From assembly GCF_001429065.1 (NCBI RefSeq), contig NZ_LMIB01000003.1, forward strand, positions 1-34,520: DNA of 34,520 nucleotides, written 5' to 3'. A program made the translations under genes and the position numbers. Positions 16,749-24,360 of the stretch are shown one piece after another. Source of the DNA: Sphingomonas sp. Root710. Its GTDB lineage: Bacteria > Pseudomonadota > Alphaproteobacteria > Sphingomonadales > Sphingomonadaceae. Below the pieces are notes generated by a model. The model worked only from the letters and a program-made list of their open reading frames with translations, was not told the origin of the DNA and did no database searches. Every line of letters begins with the position of its first letter. The stretch's first letter is position 1.

Positions 16749-17356
16749 TCTGGACGGCGGTTGTGCCACTCAAGGAGGCGCCGAATCGCAAGACCCGCCT
16801 TGGTCCGGGCCTCGCTCTGCAGGAGCGGATCGATCTGAGCGACCACATGGCGCGGCACGTAATCGCTTCGCTAAAGGAGTCGGCCGCAGTCGGCCGCGTC
16901 CTGCTGCTATCGCCAGCGTTCCCGGACACGCTCGAAGTGGAGTGGTTACCGGACAATAATAGGGGCATCAACACCGAACTTGGGTGCTTCCGCGCCGGGC
17001 AGCGCGGCCCAATAGTCGTCGTGAACGCCGACTTGCCGCTGCTCCTCGGTGAGGACATCGACACCCTGCTGGCAGCCGCAGAGGACCGCGGAGTGGCAAT
17101 TGCGCCTGATCGACATGGTGAGGGAACGAATGCCATCGCGCTTGCTGACGAACGACCGTTCCGCTTTGCCTTCGGTCCCGGGAGCTTCCGGGCGCATTCC
17201 GCCGAAGCGATTTGCGTAATCGTACGCCGGACAGGTCTCTCTTTCGACATAGACTCGCCTGCAGATCTTGAAGCAGCGAGAACGGCTGGACGACTGGACA
17301 GGGTCTTGTGGGTCGAAGGCAGTGACCTGAACCAGCCATCGAACCGTATGCGATGA
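16745..17356 (+). CDS. cofC: Phospho-acid guanylyltransferase CofC/FbiD
   Basis: This 203-residue nucleotidyltransferase activates 2-phospholactate, phosphoenolpyruvate or 3-phosphoglycerate with GTP to make the donor for CofD. It shows the N-terminal AVVPLKEAPNRKTRL motif, the metal-binding NADLPLL segment and the APDRHGEGTNAIAL segment typical of the family. The start is a GTG in a GTGA overlap with the cofD stop. It completes the set fbiC-cofC-cofD-cofE. It is convergent with the IclR gene. Confidence 0.93.
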   Translation: MIWTAVVPLKEAPNRKTRLGPGLALQERIDLSDHMARHVIASLKESAAVGRVLLLSPAFPDTLEVEWLPDNNRGINTELGCFRAGQRGPIVVVNADLPLLLGEDIDTLLAAAEDRGVAIAPDRHGEGTNAIALADERPFRFAFGPGSFRAHSAEAICVIVRRTGLSFDIDSPADLEAARTAGRLDRVLWVEGSDLNQPSNRMR

Positions 17357-17359
17357 AAG

Positions 17360-17374
17360 GCAGGCTTGGCCTGC
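17360..17374. terminator. Short GC hairpin after cofC, possible weak terminator
   Basis: GCAGGC and GCCTGC form a perfect 6-bp stem with a TTG loop a few bases after the cofC stop. It overlaps the palindrome GGCCTGCAGGCC. No T-run follows, so intrinsic termination is doubtful. Placement between convergent genes is the main support. Confidence 0.3.
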
Positions 17375-17430
17375 AGGCCGGTTGTCGAGCCGCCGATAAG
17401 CGAGCTATGATCAAATTGGTCCGTGCCGTG

Positions 17431-18246
17431 TCAGGCCGACCTCCTGCTCTGATTGTCCGGTGGAGAGAGTGCGGCGGCGAGATAAGGAAAAAGCTTCTTT
17501 TCGATTTCTTGCGCAGTATCTTGCAGGAGCGGGAGATAGTCCGTCGGATCACACTGCGCGCCCTCATGTGTGGCAACGAGCGAGATCGCGGCTGATACGG
17601 ACTGAGGGTTCTTGATCGGCACGGCGAGACATACCAGCCCCGGTGCCATCTCGCCATTGTCGACGGCATAGCCCCGCTTGCGAATTTCGACCAACTCACG
17701 TCTCAGTTCTGCAGCAGAGGTGATCGTTGTCGGTGTCAGCCGGACGAACGGCTCACTGGCAAGGTAGGCTTCCAGCTGAAGTGGCGGAAGATGCGCAAGC
17801 AGCGCCTTGCCGATTCCAGAGCAGTAAGCTTCGAGTTGCATGCCCTCGCGCGAGATCGCATGTCCCTGCCGATCTCCGGCCTTGACGAGGTATGTCATCA
17901 TATTGTCTTCGAGTACGCCGAGGTGCGTCGGTCTTCCTGTTTTCCGGAACACCCGGTTCAGGATCGGACGGCTGACGCGCGCCGCGAACGCGCCCCAATC
18001 CTGATCCCGTCGCAAATCCGCCAGCCGCGTCAGGGCAGGCCCCGCGACATAGCGCCCCCGTCCGATGCGCATCAGAAAGCCGGTTTCCTCGAATCCTGTG
18101 ACCAAGCGATGCGCCGTGGACAAGGGAATACCAGCAACCGCAGCGATCGCGGAAAGCGACGATCCGCTTTCGTTCTCGATGATCCGCGCGAGGAGGGCGA
18201 GCGATTTGGCCAAGGCCCGCGGCGCGGTGGTTCCAGCCTGGAGCAT
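17431..18246 (-). CDS. IclR-family transcriptional regulator
   Basis: This regulator of about 271 residues has an N-terminal winged helix (ALAKSLALLARIIE... SLSAIAAVAGIPLSTAHRLVTGFEETGFL) and a C-terminal IclR effector domain containing YCSGIGKALLAHLP and KRGYAVDNGEMAPGLVCLAVPI. The ATG at 18246 has GGGAG upstream. In-frame ATGs at 18261, 18297 and 18333 are alternatives without good ribosome-binding sites. It is divergent from the hydratase/dehydrogenase/aldolase operon, which it most likely controls, as IclR proteins do in other aromatic lower pathways. Confidence 0.9.
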   Translation of the reverse strand: MLQAGTTAPRALAKSLALLARIIENESGSSLSAIAAVAGIPLSTAHRLVTGFEETGFLMRIGRGRYVAGPALTRLADLRRDQDWGAFAARVSRPILNRVFRKTGRPTHLGVLEDNMMTYLVKAGDRQGHAISREGMQLEAYCSGIGKALLAHLPPLQLEAYLASEPFVRLTPTTITSAAELRRELVEIRKRGYAVDNGEMAPGLVCLAVPIKNPQSVSAAISLVATHEGAQCDPTDYLPLLQDTAQEIEKKLFPYLAAALSPPDNQSRRSA

Positions 18247-18255
18247 CCTGACATC

Positions 18256-18270
18256 TCCCATGATGTGGGA
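18256..18270. promoter_or_regulatory. Candidate IclR-site inverted repeat
   Basis: TCCCA-TGATG-TGGGA, a 5-bp inverted repeat with a 5-base spacer, lies just upstream of the chosen IclR start. It lies within the divergent region facing the hydratase gene. Nearby TTTCGATTGGAAA (starting near 18297) is a second small dyad. Both are suggestive by position only. Confidence 0.3.
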
Positions 18271-18325
18271 ATTAAACGCAAGGGCCGTTTTGACCATTTT
18301 CGATTGGAAACCATAGTCCAGAATC

Positions 18326-19108
18326 ATGGACAAAGATCATTCCACCACCGCGCGATTGCTGCGCGAGGCGTACAGGACCGGTCCCATCTCGCCTTTGCGG
18401 GGTATGCTGGACCCCACCGACGCGGACGGCGCCTACGCCGTCCAGTCGATCAACACCCGGCAATGGGTAGATGATGGCCGGCGACTCGTCGGACGCAAGA
18501 TCGGACTGACCGCAAAGGCGGTCCAGACACAGCTCGGTGTCGATCAGCCGGACTTCGGCGTCTTGTTCGCCGACATGCAGATTGCCGATGGCGGCGTGCT
18601 CGATCTGACGACCGTGTTGCAGCCCAAGGCCGAGGCCGAGATCGCGTTCGTGCTGGCCCGGGACATTGACGACCCTGATGTCACAACGGACGCAGTTGCC
18701 GCGGCGATCGACCATGCGGTCGCCGCGATCGAGATCGTCGACAGCCGCATCGCCGACTGGAAAATCACCTTTGCCGATACCGTCGCCGACAATGGGTCGT
18801 CGGCCTTCTTCGTGCTCGGTTCGGAGCGGCGCCCGGTCGAAGGCTGCGACCTCTACAGCTGCGGCATGGTCATGGAAGTGAACGGAGCGGTCGCGTCGCT
18901 CGGCGCGGGCGCGGCGTGCCTCGGCCATCCGTTCAACGCTGTGCACTGGCTCGCGAAGACGCTTGCAGAGCGCGGCGAGGCGCTCAGGGCCGGCGACATC
19001 GTTCTGTCAGGCGCGCTCGGCCCCATGGTGGCACTCAATCCTGGCGACCAAGTTCGCGCGATTGTGGGCGGATTGGGCACCGCAAGCTTCACTTACGAAA
19101 AGGGGTGA
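18326..19108 (+). CDS. 2-Hydroxypenta-2,4-dienoate (2-oxopent-4-enoate) hydratase
   Basis: The 260-residue protein is of the MhpD/BphH/HsaE type. It adds water to the dienoate left after C-C hydrolysis, giving 4-hydroxy-2-oxo acid. Visible family segments are [27 protein letters not shown] near 52-78, [15 protein letters not shown] with metal-ligand Glu residues near 95-100, and [12 protein letters not shown] near 133-145. The C-terminal segment is [19 protein letters not shown]. The ribosome-binding site is weak, and the divergent spacing to the IclR gene is short. It is the first gene of a lower-pathway operon with the dehydrogenase five bases downstream. Confidence 0.93.
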   Translation: MDKDHSTTARLLREAYRTGPISPLRGMLDPTDADGAYAVQSINTRQWVDDGRRLVGRKIGLTAKAVQTQLGVDQPDFGVLFADMQIADGGVLDLTTVLQPKAEAEIAFVLARDIDDPDVTTDAVAAAIDHAVAAIEIVDSRIADWKITFADTVADNGSSAFFVLGSERRPVEGCDLYSCGMVMEVNGAVASLGAGAACLGHPFNAVHWLAKTLAERGEALRAGDIVLSGALGPMVALNPGDQVRAIVGGLGTASFTYEKG

Positions 19109-19113
19109 ATTCC

Positions 19114-20055
19114 ATGGCAAAGACCAAGGTCGCCATTATCGGCTCGGGCAACATCGGGACCGATCTGATGATCAAGGTGATGCGGTTGTCCGAGGTGCTC
19201 GAGATGGGCGCGTTCGTGGGCATCGACCCGGGGTCGGACGGGCTGAGGCGCGCGGAGCGCCTTGGCGTGCCCACCACCGCCGAGGGGATCGACGGCCTGG
19301 TCGCGATGCCCGGGTTCAAGGACATCGACATCGTCTTCGACGCCACCTCGGCGGGCGCGCACCAGCATCATGACGCGGTGCTGAGGGCGCACGGCAAGAC
19401 GGTGATCGACCTGACGCCGGCCGCCATCGGCCCCTACACGATCCCGCCGGTGAACGGCGACGCCAACCTCGACGAGGGCAATGTCAACATGGTGACCTGC
19501 GGCGGGCAGGCGACGATCCCGATCGTGGCGGCGGTCAACCGGGTGGCGCATGTGCGCTACGGCGAGATCGTCGCGTCGATCGCCTCGAAGTCGGCCGGGC
19601 CCGGCACGCGCGCCAACATCGACGAGTTCACCGAGACGACCAGCCAGGCGATCGTGAAGGTGGGCGGCGCCGACCGCGGCAAGGCGATCATCATCCTCAA
19701 TCCTGCCGAGCCGCCGCTCATCATGCGCGACACCGTCTACTGCCTCACCGACGATGCGGACCAGGAGGCGATCGCCGCCTCGGTCGAGGCGATGGTGGCC
19801 GAGGTCCAGAAGTACGTGCCCGGCTACCGGCTGAAGCAGAAGGTGCAGTTCGAGCATATCGGCTCCAACCGCCCGCTGCGCATCCCCGAGATGGACGGCG
19901 AGTTCACCGGCCTCAAGGTCAGCGTCTTCCTCGAGGTCGAGGGCGCCGCCCACTATCTGCCGGCCTATGCCGGCAACCTCGACATCATGACCTCGGCGGC
20001 CCTGAAGACCGCCGAGAAGATCGCGATCCGCAAGCGCGAAAGGATGGCGGCATGA
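19114..20055 (+). CDS. Acylating acetaldehyde/propanal dehydrogenase (DmpF/BphJ/HsaG)
   Basis: The 313-residue enzyme oxidises the aldehyde released by the aldolase to acyl-CoA with NAD+. The Rossmann motif [12 protein letters not shown] lies at 8-19, the catalytic Cys129 is in [13 protein letters not shown], and [19 protein letters not shown] follows. The start is preceded by AAGGGG at suitable spacing. The ATGA overlap with the aldolase fits the known channelling complex in which the two proteins associate. Residue use cannot settle whether acetaldehyde or propanal is preferred. Confidence 0.96.
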   Translation: MAKTKVAIIGSGNIGTDLMIKVMRLSEVLEMGAFVGIDPGSDGLRRAERLGVPTTAEGIDGLVAMPGFKDIDIVFDATSAGAHQHHDAVLRAHGKTVIDLTPAAIGPYTIPPVNGDANLDEGNVNMVTCGGQATIPIVAAVNRVAHVRYGEIVASIASKSAGPGTRANIDEFTETTSQAIVKVGGADRGKAIIILNPAEPPLIMRDTVYCLTDDADQEAIAASVEAMVAEVQKYVPGYRLKQKVQFEHIGSNRPLRIPEMDGEFTGLKVSVFLEVEGAAHYLPAYAGNLDIMTSAALKTAEKIAIRKRERMAA

Positions 20056-21083
20056 GCTTCGATCCCAAAGCCAGCAAGCTCTACATCCAGGACGTGACGC
20101 TCAGGGACGGCATGCACGCCATCCGCCACCAGTACGGCCTTGATCATGTGAAGGCGATCGCCCGCGCGCTCGATCTGGCGAAGGTCGACGCGATCGAGGT
20201 GGCGCACGGCGACGGTCTCTCGGGCTCCTCGTTCAACTACGGCTTCGGCGCGCACACCGACTGGGACTGGATCGGCGCGGTGGCCGAGGTCATCAGCCAC
20301 GCGAAGCTCACCACGCTGCTGCTGCCCGGCATCGGCACCGTCCATGACCTTCGCCACGCCTATGAGATGGGCGTGCGCTCGGTGCGCGTGGCGACGCACT
20401 GCACCGAGGCCGATGTTGCCAGGCAGCATATCGAATATGCGCGGTCGCTCGGCATGGACGTGTCCGGGTTCCTGATGATGAGCCATATGTCGGAGCCGGA
20501 CGCCTTGGCGCAGCAGGCGAAGCTGATGGAAGATTATGGCGCCCACTGCGTCTATGTCACCGACTCGGGCGGTGCGTTGACCATGGACGGCTATGCCGCG
20601 CGCCTCCAGGCCTATGACCGGGTGCTAAGACCTGAGACGCAGCGCGGCGTCCATGCGCATCACAACCTGTCGCTCGGCGTCGCCAACTCCATCGTCGCGG
20701 TGCAGAACGGCGTGGTCCGGGTCGATGCGAGCCTTGCCGGCATGGGCGCGGGCGCCGGCAACGCCCCGCTTGAAGTCTTCATCGCCGCGGCCGATGTCTA
20801 CGGCTGGCAACACGGCACCGACCTGTTCGCGCTGATGGATGCAGCGGAAGAGCTGGTGCGCCCGCTCCAGGACCGGCCGGTGCGCGTCGACCGCGAGACG
20901 CTGACCTTGGGCTATGCCGGGGTCTATTCGAGCTTCCTGCGCCACGCCGAGAAGGCAGCCGTCGAGCATGGCCTCGATACCCGAACCATCCTCGTCGAAC
21001 TCGGACGCAGGAAGATGGTCGGCGGACAGGAAGACATGATCACCGACGTCGCGCTGGATATGGTACGCGGCCGCGTAGCCTGA
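20052..21083 (+). CDS. 4-Hydroxy-2-oxovalerate aldolase (DmpG/BphI/HsaF)
   Basis: The 343-residue class II aldolase splits 4-hydroxy-2-oxo acids into pyruvate and an aldehyde. The N-terminal TLRDGMHA carries Arg18 and the metal ligand Asp19. The [13 protein letters not shown] segment near residue 200 supplies the metal-binding histidines, and [12 protein letters not shown] follows. The C-terminal communication domain that contacts the dehydrogenase is complete. Its ATG overlaps the dehydrogenase stop (ATGA), as expected for co-made partners. Confidence 0.96.
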   Translation: MSFDPKASKLYIQDVTLRDGMHAIRHQYGLDHVKAIARALDLAKVDAIEVAHGDGLSGSSFNYGFGAHTDWDWIGAVAEVISHAKLTTLLLPGIGTVHDLRHAYEMGVRSVRVATHCTEADVARQHIEYARSLGMDVSGFLMMSHMSEPDALAQQAKLMEDYGAHCVYVTDSGGALTMDGYAARLQAYDRVLRPETQRGVHAHHNLSLGVANSIVAVQNGVVRVDASLAGMGAGAGNAPLEVFIAAADVYGWQHGTDLFALMDAAEELVRPLQDRPVRVDRETLTLGYAGVYSSFLRHAEKAAVEHGLDTRTILVELGRRKMVGGQEDMITDVALDMVRGRVA

Positions 21084-21114
21084 CAACGGACAGGCTCTAG
21101 GGGAGGATACCAGG

Positions 21115-23040
21115 ATGAGTGGCTTCGAGACGGGCAGCTATGCCGAGGTCTACCGGCGGAGTATCGATCAGCCGGAAGAATTCTGGATGGAGGCTGCGCG
21201 CGCGGTCGACTGGACGGTTACGCCGACCCGTACGGCTGATGCCGAGCCGGACGGAACCTGGCACTGGTTCCCGGACGGCAGGCTCAACAGCTGCTACAAC
21301 GCGGTCGACCGGCATGTCGCGGCCGGGCGCGGCGCGCAGATCGCCCTGATCCACGACAGCGCGATGACGGGTGCCGTCCAGCGCTTCTCCTATGCGCACT
21401 TGTTGGATGAGGTGGCGCGCGTCGCAGGCATGATGGCCAGCCACGGCGTCGGCGTCGGAGACCGCGTCCTGATCTACATGCCGATGGTGCCCGAGGCCGT
21501 GTTCGCCATGCTTGCCTGCGCCCGCCTCGGCGCCGTTCACTCGGTCGTCTTTGGCGGGTTTGCTGCCGCCGAGCTCGCAAAGCGCATCGACGATGCGGCG
21601 CCGGTGCTGGTGATGGCCGCCTCGTGCGGGCTGGAGCCCGGTCGCGTCGTGGCTTACAAGCCGCTGCTCGACGAGGCGATTTCGCTCGCGACGCACAAGC
21701 CCCGCCACTGCATCGTGCTGCAGCGACCGCAATGCCATGCGGCGCTGAAGCCCGGCCGCGACCTCGACTGGGCCGAGCAATTGGCCGGCGCGCCGGCGGT
21801 CGGCTGCGTCGCTGTCGCCTCGGGGGACCCGCTCTACATCCTCTACACATCCGGCACGACGGGCATCCCCAAGGGCGTGGTGCACGACAATGGCGGCCAT
21901 GCCGTCGCGCTGACCTGGAGCTTGCCTGCCATTTACGGCGTACATCCAGGAGAAACCTTCTGGGCCGCATCCGATATCGGCTGGGCGGTGGGCCACAGCT
22001 ATATCGTCTATGGTCCGCTCTTCTGCGGCTGCACCACGGTCATGTACGAAGGAAAGCCGGTCGGGACGCCCGATGCGGGCGCGTTCTGGCGCGTGGTCCG
22101 CGATCACGGCGTGAGCGTCCTCTTCACCGCGCCCACAGCCATCCGTGCCGTCAAGCGCGACGATCCCGCCGGCAGCCATGTCGCGCGCGACGGCATCGGC
22201 GGGCTTCGCGCCCTCTTCCTCGCGGGCGAGCGTGCCGATCCGGATACGCTCTCCTGGGCCGAACATATCCTCGGCGTGCCGGTGATCGATCACTGGTGGC
22301 AGACGGAGCTGGGCTGGCCGGCGCTCGCGACCTGCCTGGGCCTTGGCGATAGGACGATCCGCCACGGCAGCGCCGGCCGGCCGGTGCCCGGCAATCGTTT
22401 CGAGGTGCTCGGTCCGGACAGCCAGCCGGTCCAGGTCGGCGAGGCCGGCGATATCGTGATCCGCCTTCCGCTCGCGCCGGGTGCGCTCACGACGCTGTGG
22501 CAGCGACCTGATCATTTCCGCTCCTCCTATCTAGAGGCGCATCAGGGCTATTATACGACCGGGGATGCGGGCATCATCGACGCCGATGGCTATGTGCACG
22601 TCATGGGTCGTATCGACGACATCATCAACGTCGCCGGCCACCGCCTCTCGACGGGCGGCATCGAACAGATCATCGCGGCGCATCCCGATGTCGCGGAATG
22701 CGCCGTGGTCGGCGCGGCCGACGCGCTCAAGGGTATGGTGCCCGTCGGATTGGCGGTGCTCAAGTCGGGCGTGGATCGGCCGGATGACCTGATTTGTCGC
22801 GAAATCGTCGAGCGCGTTCGTAACGAACTCGGGCCGGTCGCAGCCTTCAAGTCGGTGACGGTCACGCAGCAGCTGCCGAAGACCCGCTCAGGCAAGGTGT
22901 TGCGTGCCATGATCAGGCGGATCGCCGATGGCGAAGATGTCACCCTGCCTGCAACCATCGATGATCCGAAGGCGATGGCCGCAGTCCGGTCTGCACTCGC
23001 GAAGATCGGCTATGGAATTGCAGCGACGCAGGTCCAATGA
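21115..23040 (+). CDS. Acyl-CoA synthetase, acetyl/propionyl type (PrpE-like)
   Basis: The 641-residue ANL-superfamily ligase forms acyl-CoA from a short carboxylic acid, ATP and CoA. The N-terminal ACAS domain (YAEVYRRSIDQPEEFW) is followed by the ATP-binding loop YTSGTTGIPKG from Tyr244. Next come DHWWQTELGWP, which is nearer to propionyl-CoA than acetyl-CoA synthetases, the hinge and VMGRIDDIINVAGHRLS, and the C-terminal KTRSGK acylation lysine. AGGGGAGG precedes the ATG. It is 31 bases after the aldolase and so probably in the same operon. It may activate the acid released by the C-C hydrolase or propionate from the side chain (inference). Confidence 0.88.
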   Translation: MSGFETGSYAEVYRRSIDQPEEFWMEAARAVDWTVTPTRTADAEPDGTWHWFPDGRLNSCYNAVDRHVAAGRGAQIALIHDSAMTGAVQRFSYAHLLDEVARVAGMMASHGVGVGDRVLIYMPMVPEAVFAMLACARLGAVHSVVFGGFAAAELAKRIDDAAPVLVMAASCGLEPGRVVAYKPLLDEAISLATHKPRHCIVLQRPQCHAALKPGRDLDWAEQLAGAPAVGCVAVASGDPLYILYTSGTTGIPKGVVHDNGGHAVALTWSLPAIYGVHPGETFWAASDIGWAVGHSYIVYGPLFCGCTTVMYEGKPVGTPDAGAFWRVVRDHGVSVLFTAPTAIRAVKRDDPAGSHVARDGIGGLRALFLAGERADPDTLSWAEHILGVPVIDHWWQTELGWPALATCLGLGDRTIRHGSAGRPVPGNRFEVLGPDSQPVQVGEAGDIVIRLPLAPGALTTLWQRPDHFRSSYLEAHQGYYTTGDAGIIDADGYVHVMGRIDDIINVAGHRLSTGGIEQIIAAHPDVAECAVVGAADALKGMVPVGLAVLKSGVDRPDDLICREIVERVRNELGPVAAFKSVTVTQQLPKTRSGKVLRAMIRRIADGEDVTLPATIDDPKAMAAVRSALAKIGYGIAATQVQ

Positions 23041-23196
23041 GCTGAGCCAAAGCGTGAGCTGATCATAACAGCCGCGGAAGTGATCGTGACGAGGGCCTGT
23101 TCCACTGTCAGCCTCTATAATGGGTGCTTACCGCGCGCGGCGGCAAGCCAGCAGTGCGAGTGGGTACCGTCGAGGGCTAATGACCTAAAGGAGGAT

Positions 23197-23394
23197 ATGA
23201 TGGCGCTTAACATGATCGTGGTGACGGAGGACGAAGTCGCACGATTCCGGTCCAAGCTCCCCGCGGCCACAGCCGAGCAGATCATGGTGACCTATGGAGT
23301 GAGCGAAACCACTTGGCGCAAGCTTCGAAAGGGCACGCCGGTCCGCGTGCTAACAGCCGAGCGGATGCGGGCACGTTACGTAACCCTGCCGTAG
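23197..23394 (+). CDS. Small helix-turn-helix-like hypothetical protein
   Basis: The 65-residue frame (MMALNMIVVTEDEVARF...) has a near-consensus Shine-Dalgarno, AAAGGAGG, at ideal spacing. That argues for real translation. Residues 27-55 (EQIMVTYGVSETTWRKLRKG...) have the spacing of a helix-turn-helix or homeodomain-like unit, with basic residues after it. I do not recognise the family. It may be a small regulator or a leftover of a mobile element, since transposon debris begins just downstream. Confidence 0.55.
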   Translation: MMALNMIVVTEDEVARFRSKLPAATAEQIMVTYGVSETTWRKLRKGTPVRVLTAERMRARYVTLP

Positions 23395-23777
23395 GATTGG
23401 CCCACAGGTTGTAATTGGTGATAGAGGAATGTCCGAGGACCGGCGCTGCTTGCGCCCCTGTCCGCGATCCGGACAGCGTCGCGATCTCCGGGGCCTCCAG
23501 CAGCGATCGTTTTCCATCGCCAGATCTGCTGCGCAAACTTGGGGGTAGCCGCAGCCATCGAGGACCGCGAGCGGGGAAGGGTCTGCTAGAAATTTTCACT
23601 TAGACGGGCCCACATTACCCTGACCGACGCTGCCTTCGCCTCAACGAGCGCTGGCCCGGCCCGACGTACCGCACAATCTCGAACTCGGACAGTGCCGGCT
23701 TGCATTAAGCCACTTTATAGCGAGCGTGCGAATAAATGAGGATGAGACATGCAGTTCAAGCCGTTGATCGTCGGGAT
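23395..23777. other. Gene-free stretch leading into transposon debris
   Basis: Nearly 400 bases show only short frames on both strands with no recognisable product and no ribosome-binding site. The stretch is probably decayed accessory DNA; no intact feature is visible. Confidence 0.4.
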
Positions 23778-23815
23778 GGGGACACTTCAAGTTTTGTCAC
23801 ACCGACAGCGCCATC
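23778..23815. repeat. Candidate terminal inverted repeat of the Tn3-family remnant
   Basis: A sequence beginning GGGGACACTTCAAG lies about 47-84 bases beyond the stop codon of the minus-strand transposase remnant. Tn3-family termini start with GGGG and sit at about this distance from the tnpA stop. The partner end is not visible, so this rests on position and the GGGG start. Confidence 0.35.
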
Positions 23816-23861
23816 TTGAACGAAGCGCGAACATATCGGCGTCGGCAGCACATGGACGGCG

Positions 23862-24215
23862 TTATGCAGCCAAGCCGTTTCGACTCTCGGCAACGTTGAG
23901 CGGCCTATATCCGTCGGCGTCCACGCTGCCCGCGACATCCTGCCAGAGATAGTCACCGGTCAAGCTGATGTGCCGCCAGCCCAGGGGCGCGACATGCTTC
24001 AGCAGCCCGTCCGGTACCATTTCGCGATGCGCGCGCAGATGTTCGACCGCCCGACCTATGTAGAGCGTGTTCCAGTAGACGATCGCTGCCGTCACCAGGT
24101 TGAGCCCGGAGGCCTTGAGCGCCTGGTTTTCAAACGTACGATCGCGCAGGCGCCCCTGCTTATGGGCGAACACGGCCTGGGCAAGTGAATAGCGTGCCTC
24201 GCCCTTGTTGAGGGC
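23862..24215 (-). pseudogene. Tn3-family transposase TnpA, C-terminal remnant
   Basis: About 117 codons remain, starting ALNKGEARYSLAQAV directly after an in-frame stop. They include KASGLNLVTAAIVYWNTLYI, the hallmark C-terminal segment of Tn3-family TnpA. A full protein has nearly 1000 residues, so this is the last eighth. It is on the opposite strand to the longer tnpA next door and differs from it at many residues. It therefore came from another Tn3 lineage and is not a duplicated piece. The natural stop codon is retained. Confidence 0.85.
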
Positions 24216-24230
24216 TTAGCGTTAGGTGCT

Positions 24231-24241
24231 CGCCCAGTTAC
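24231..24241. repeat. Left terminal inverted repeat core of Tn3-family element
   Basis: CGCCCAGTTAC is the exact reverse complement of 27346-27356. Partial similarity extends inward on both sides, as expected for degenerate ends of about 40 bp. Confidence 0.6.
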
Positions 24242-24360
24242 CGCAGGGGCGAACGTTGTGAGAACGCCATGACCAAGGCCTGCCTTCCTCAGGTTGCAGC
24301 GACGCGCCATTAACTCTCCTCTGGCTACCCTGATCTGCGATGTTAAGAAGGGGGTAGAAG

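Noticed and set aside
4117..21083. Assigning the pathway specifically to steroid (hsa) or biphenyl (bph) degradation
   Set aside because: Each enzyme fits both families. No KshA/B, KstD, ring-hydroxylating dioxygenase or P450 is present in the window to decide the substrate.
21097..22515. 472-codon minus-strand open frame over the acyl-CoA synthetase
   Set aside because: Antisense shadow with His/Arg/Asp-rich low-complexity product; the plus strand carries the ANL motifs.
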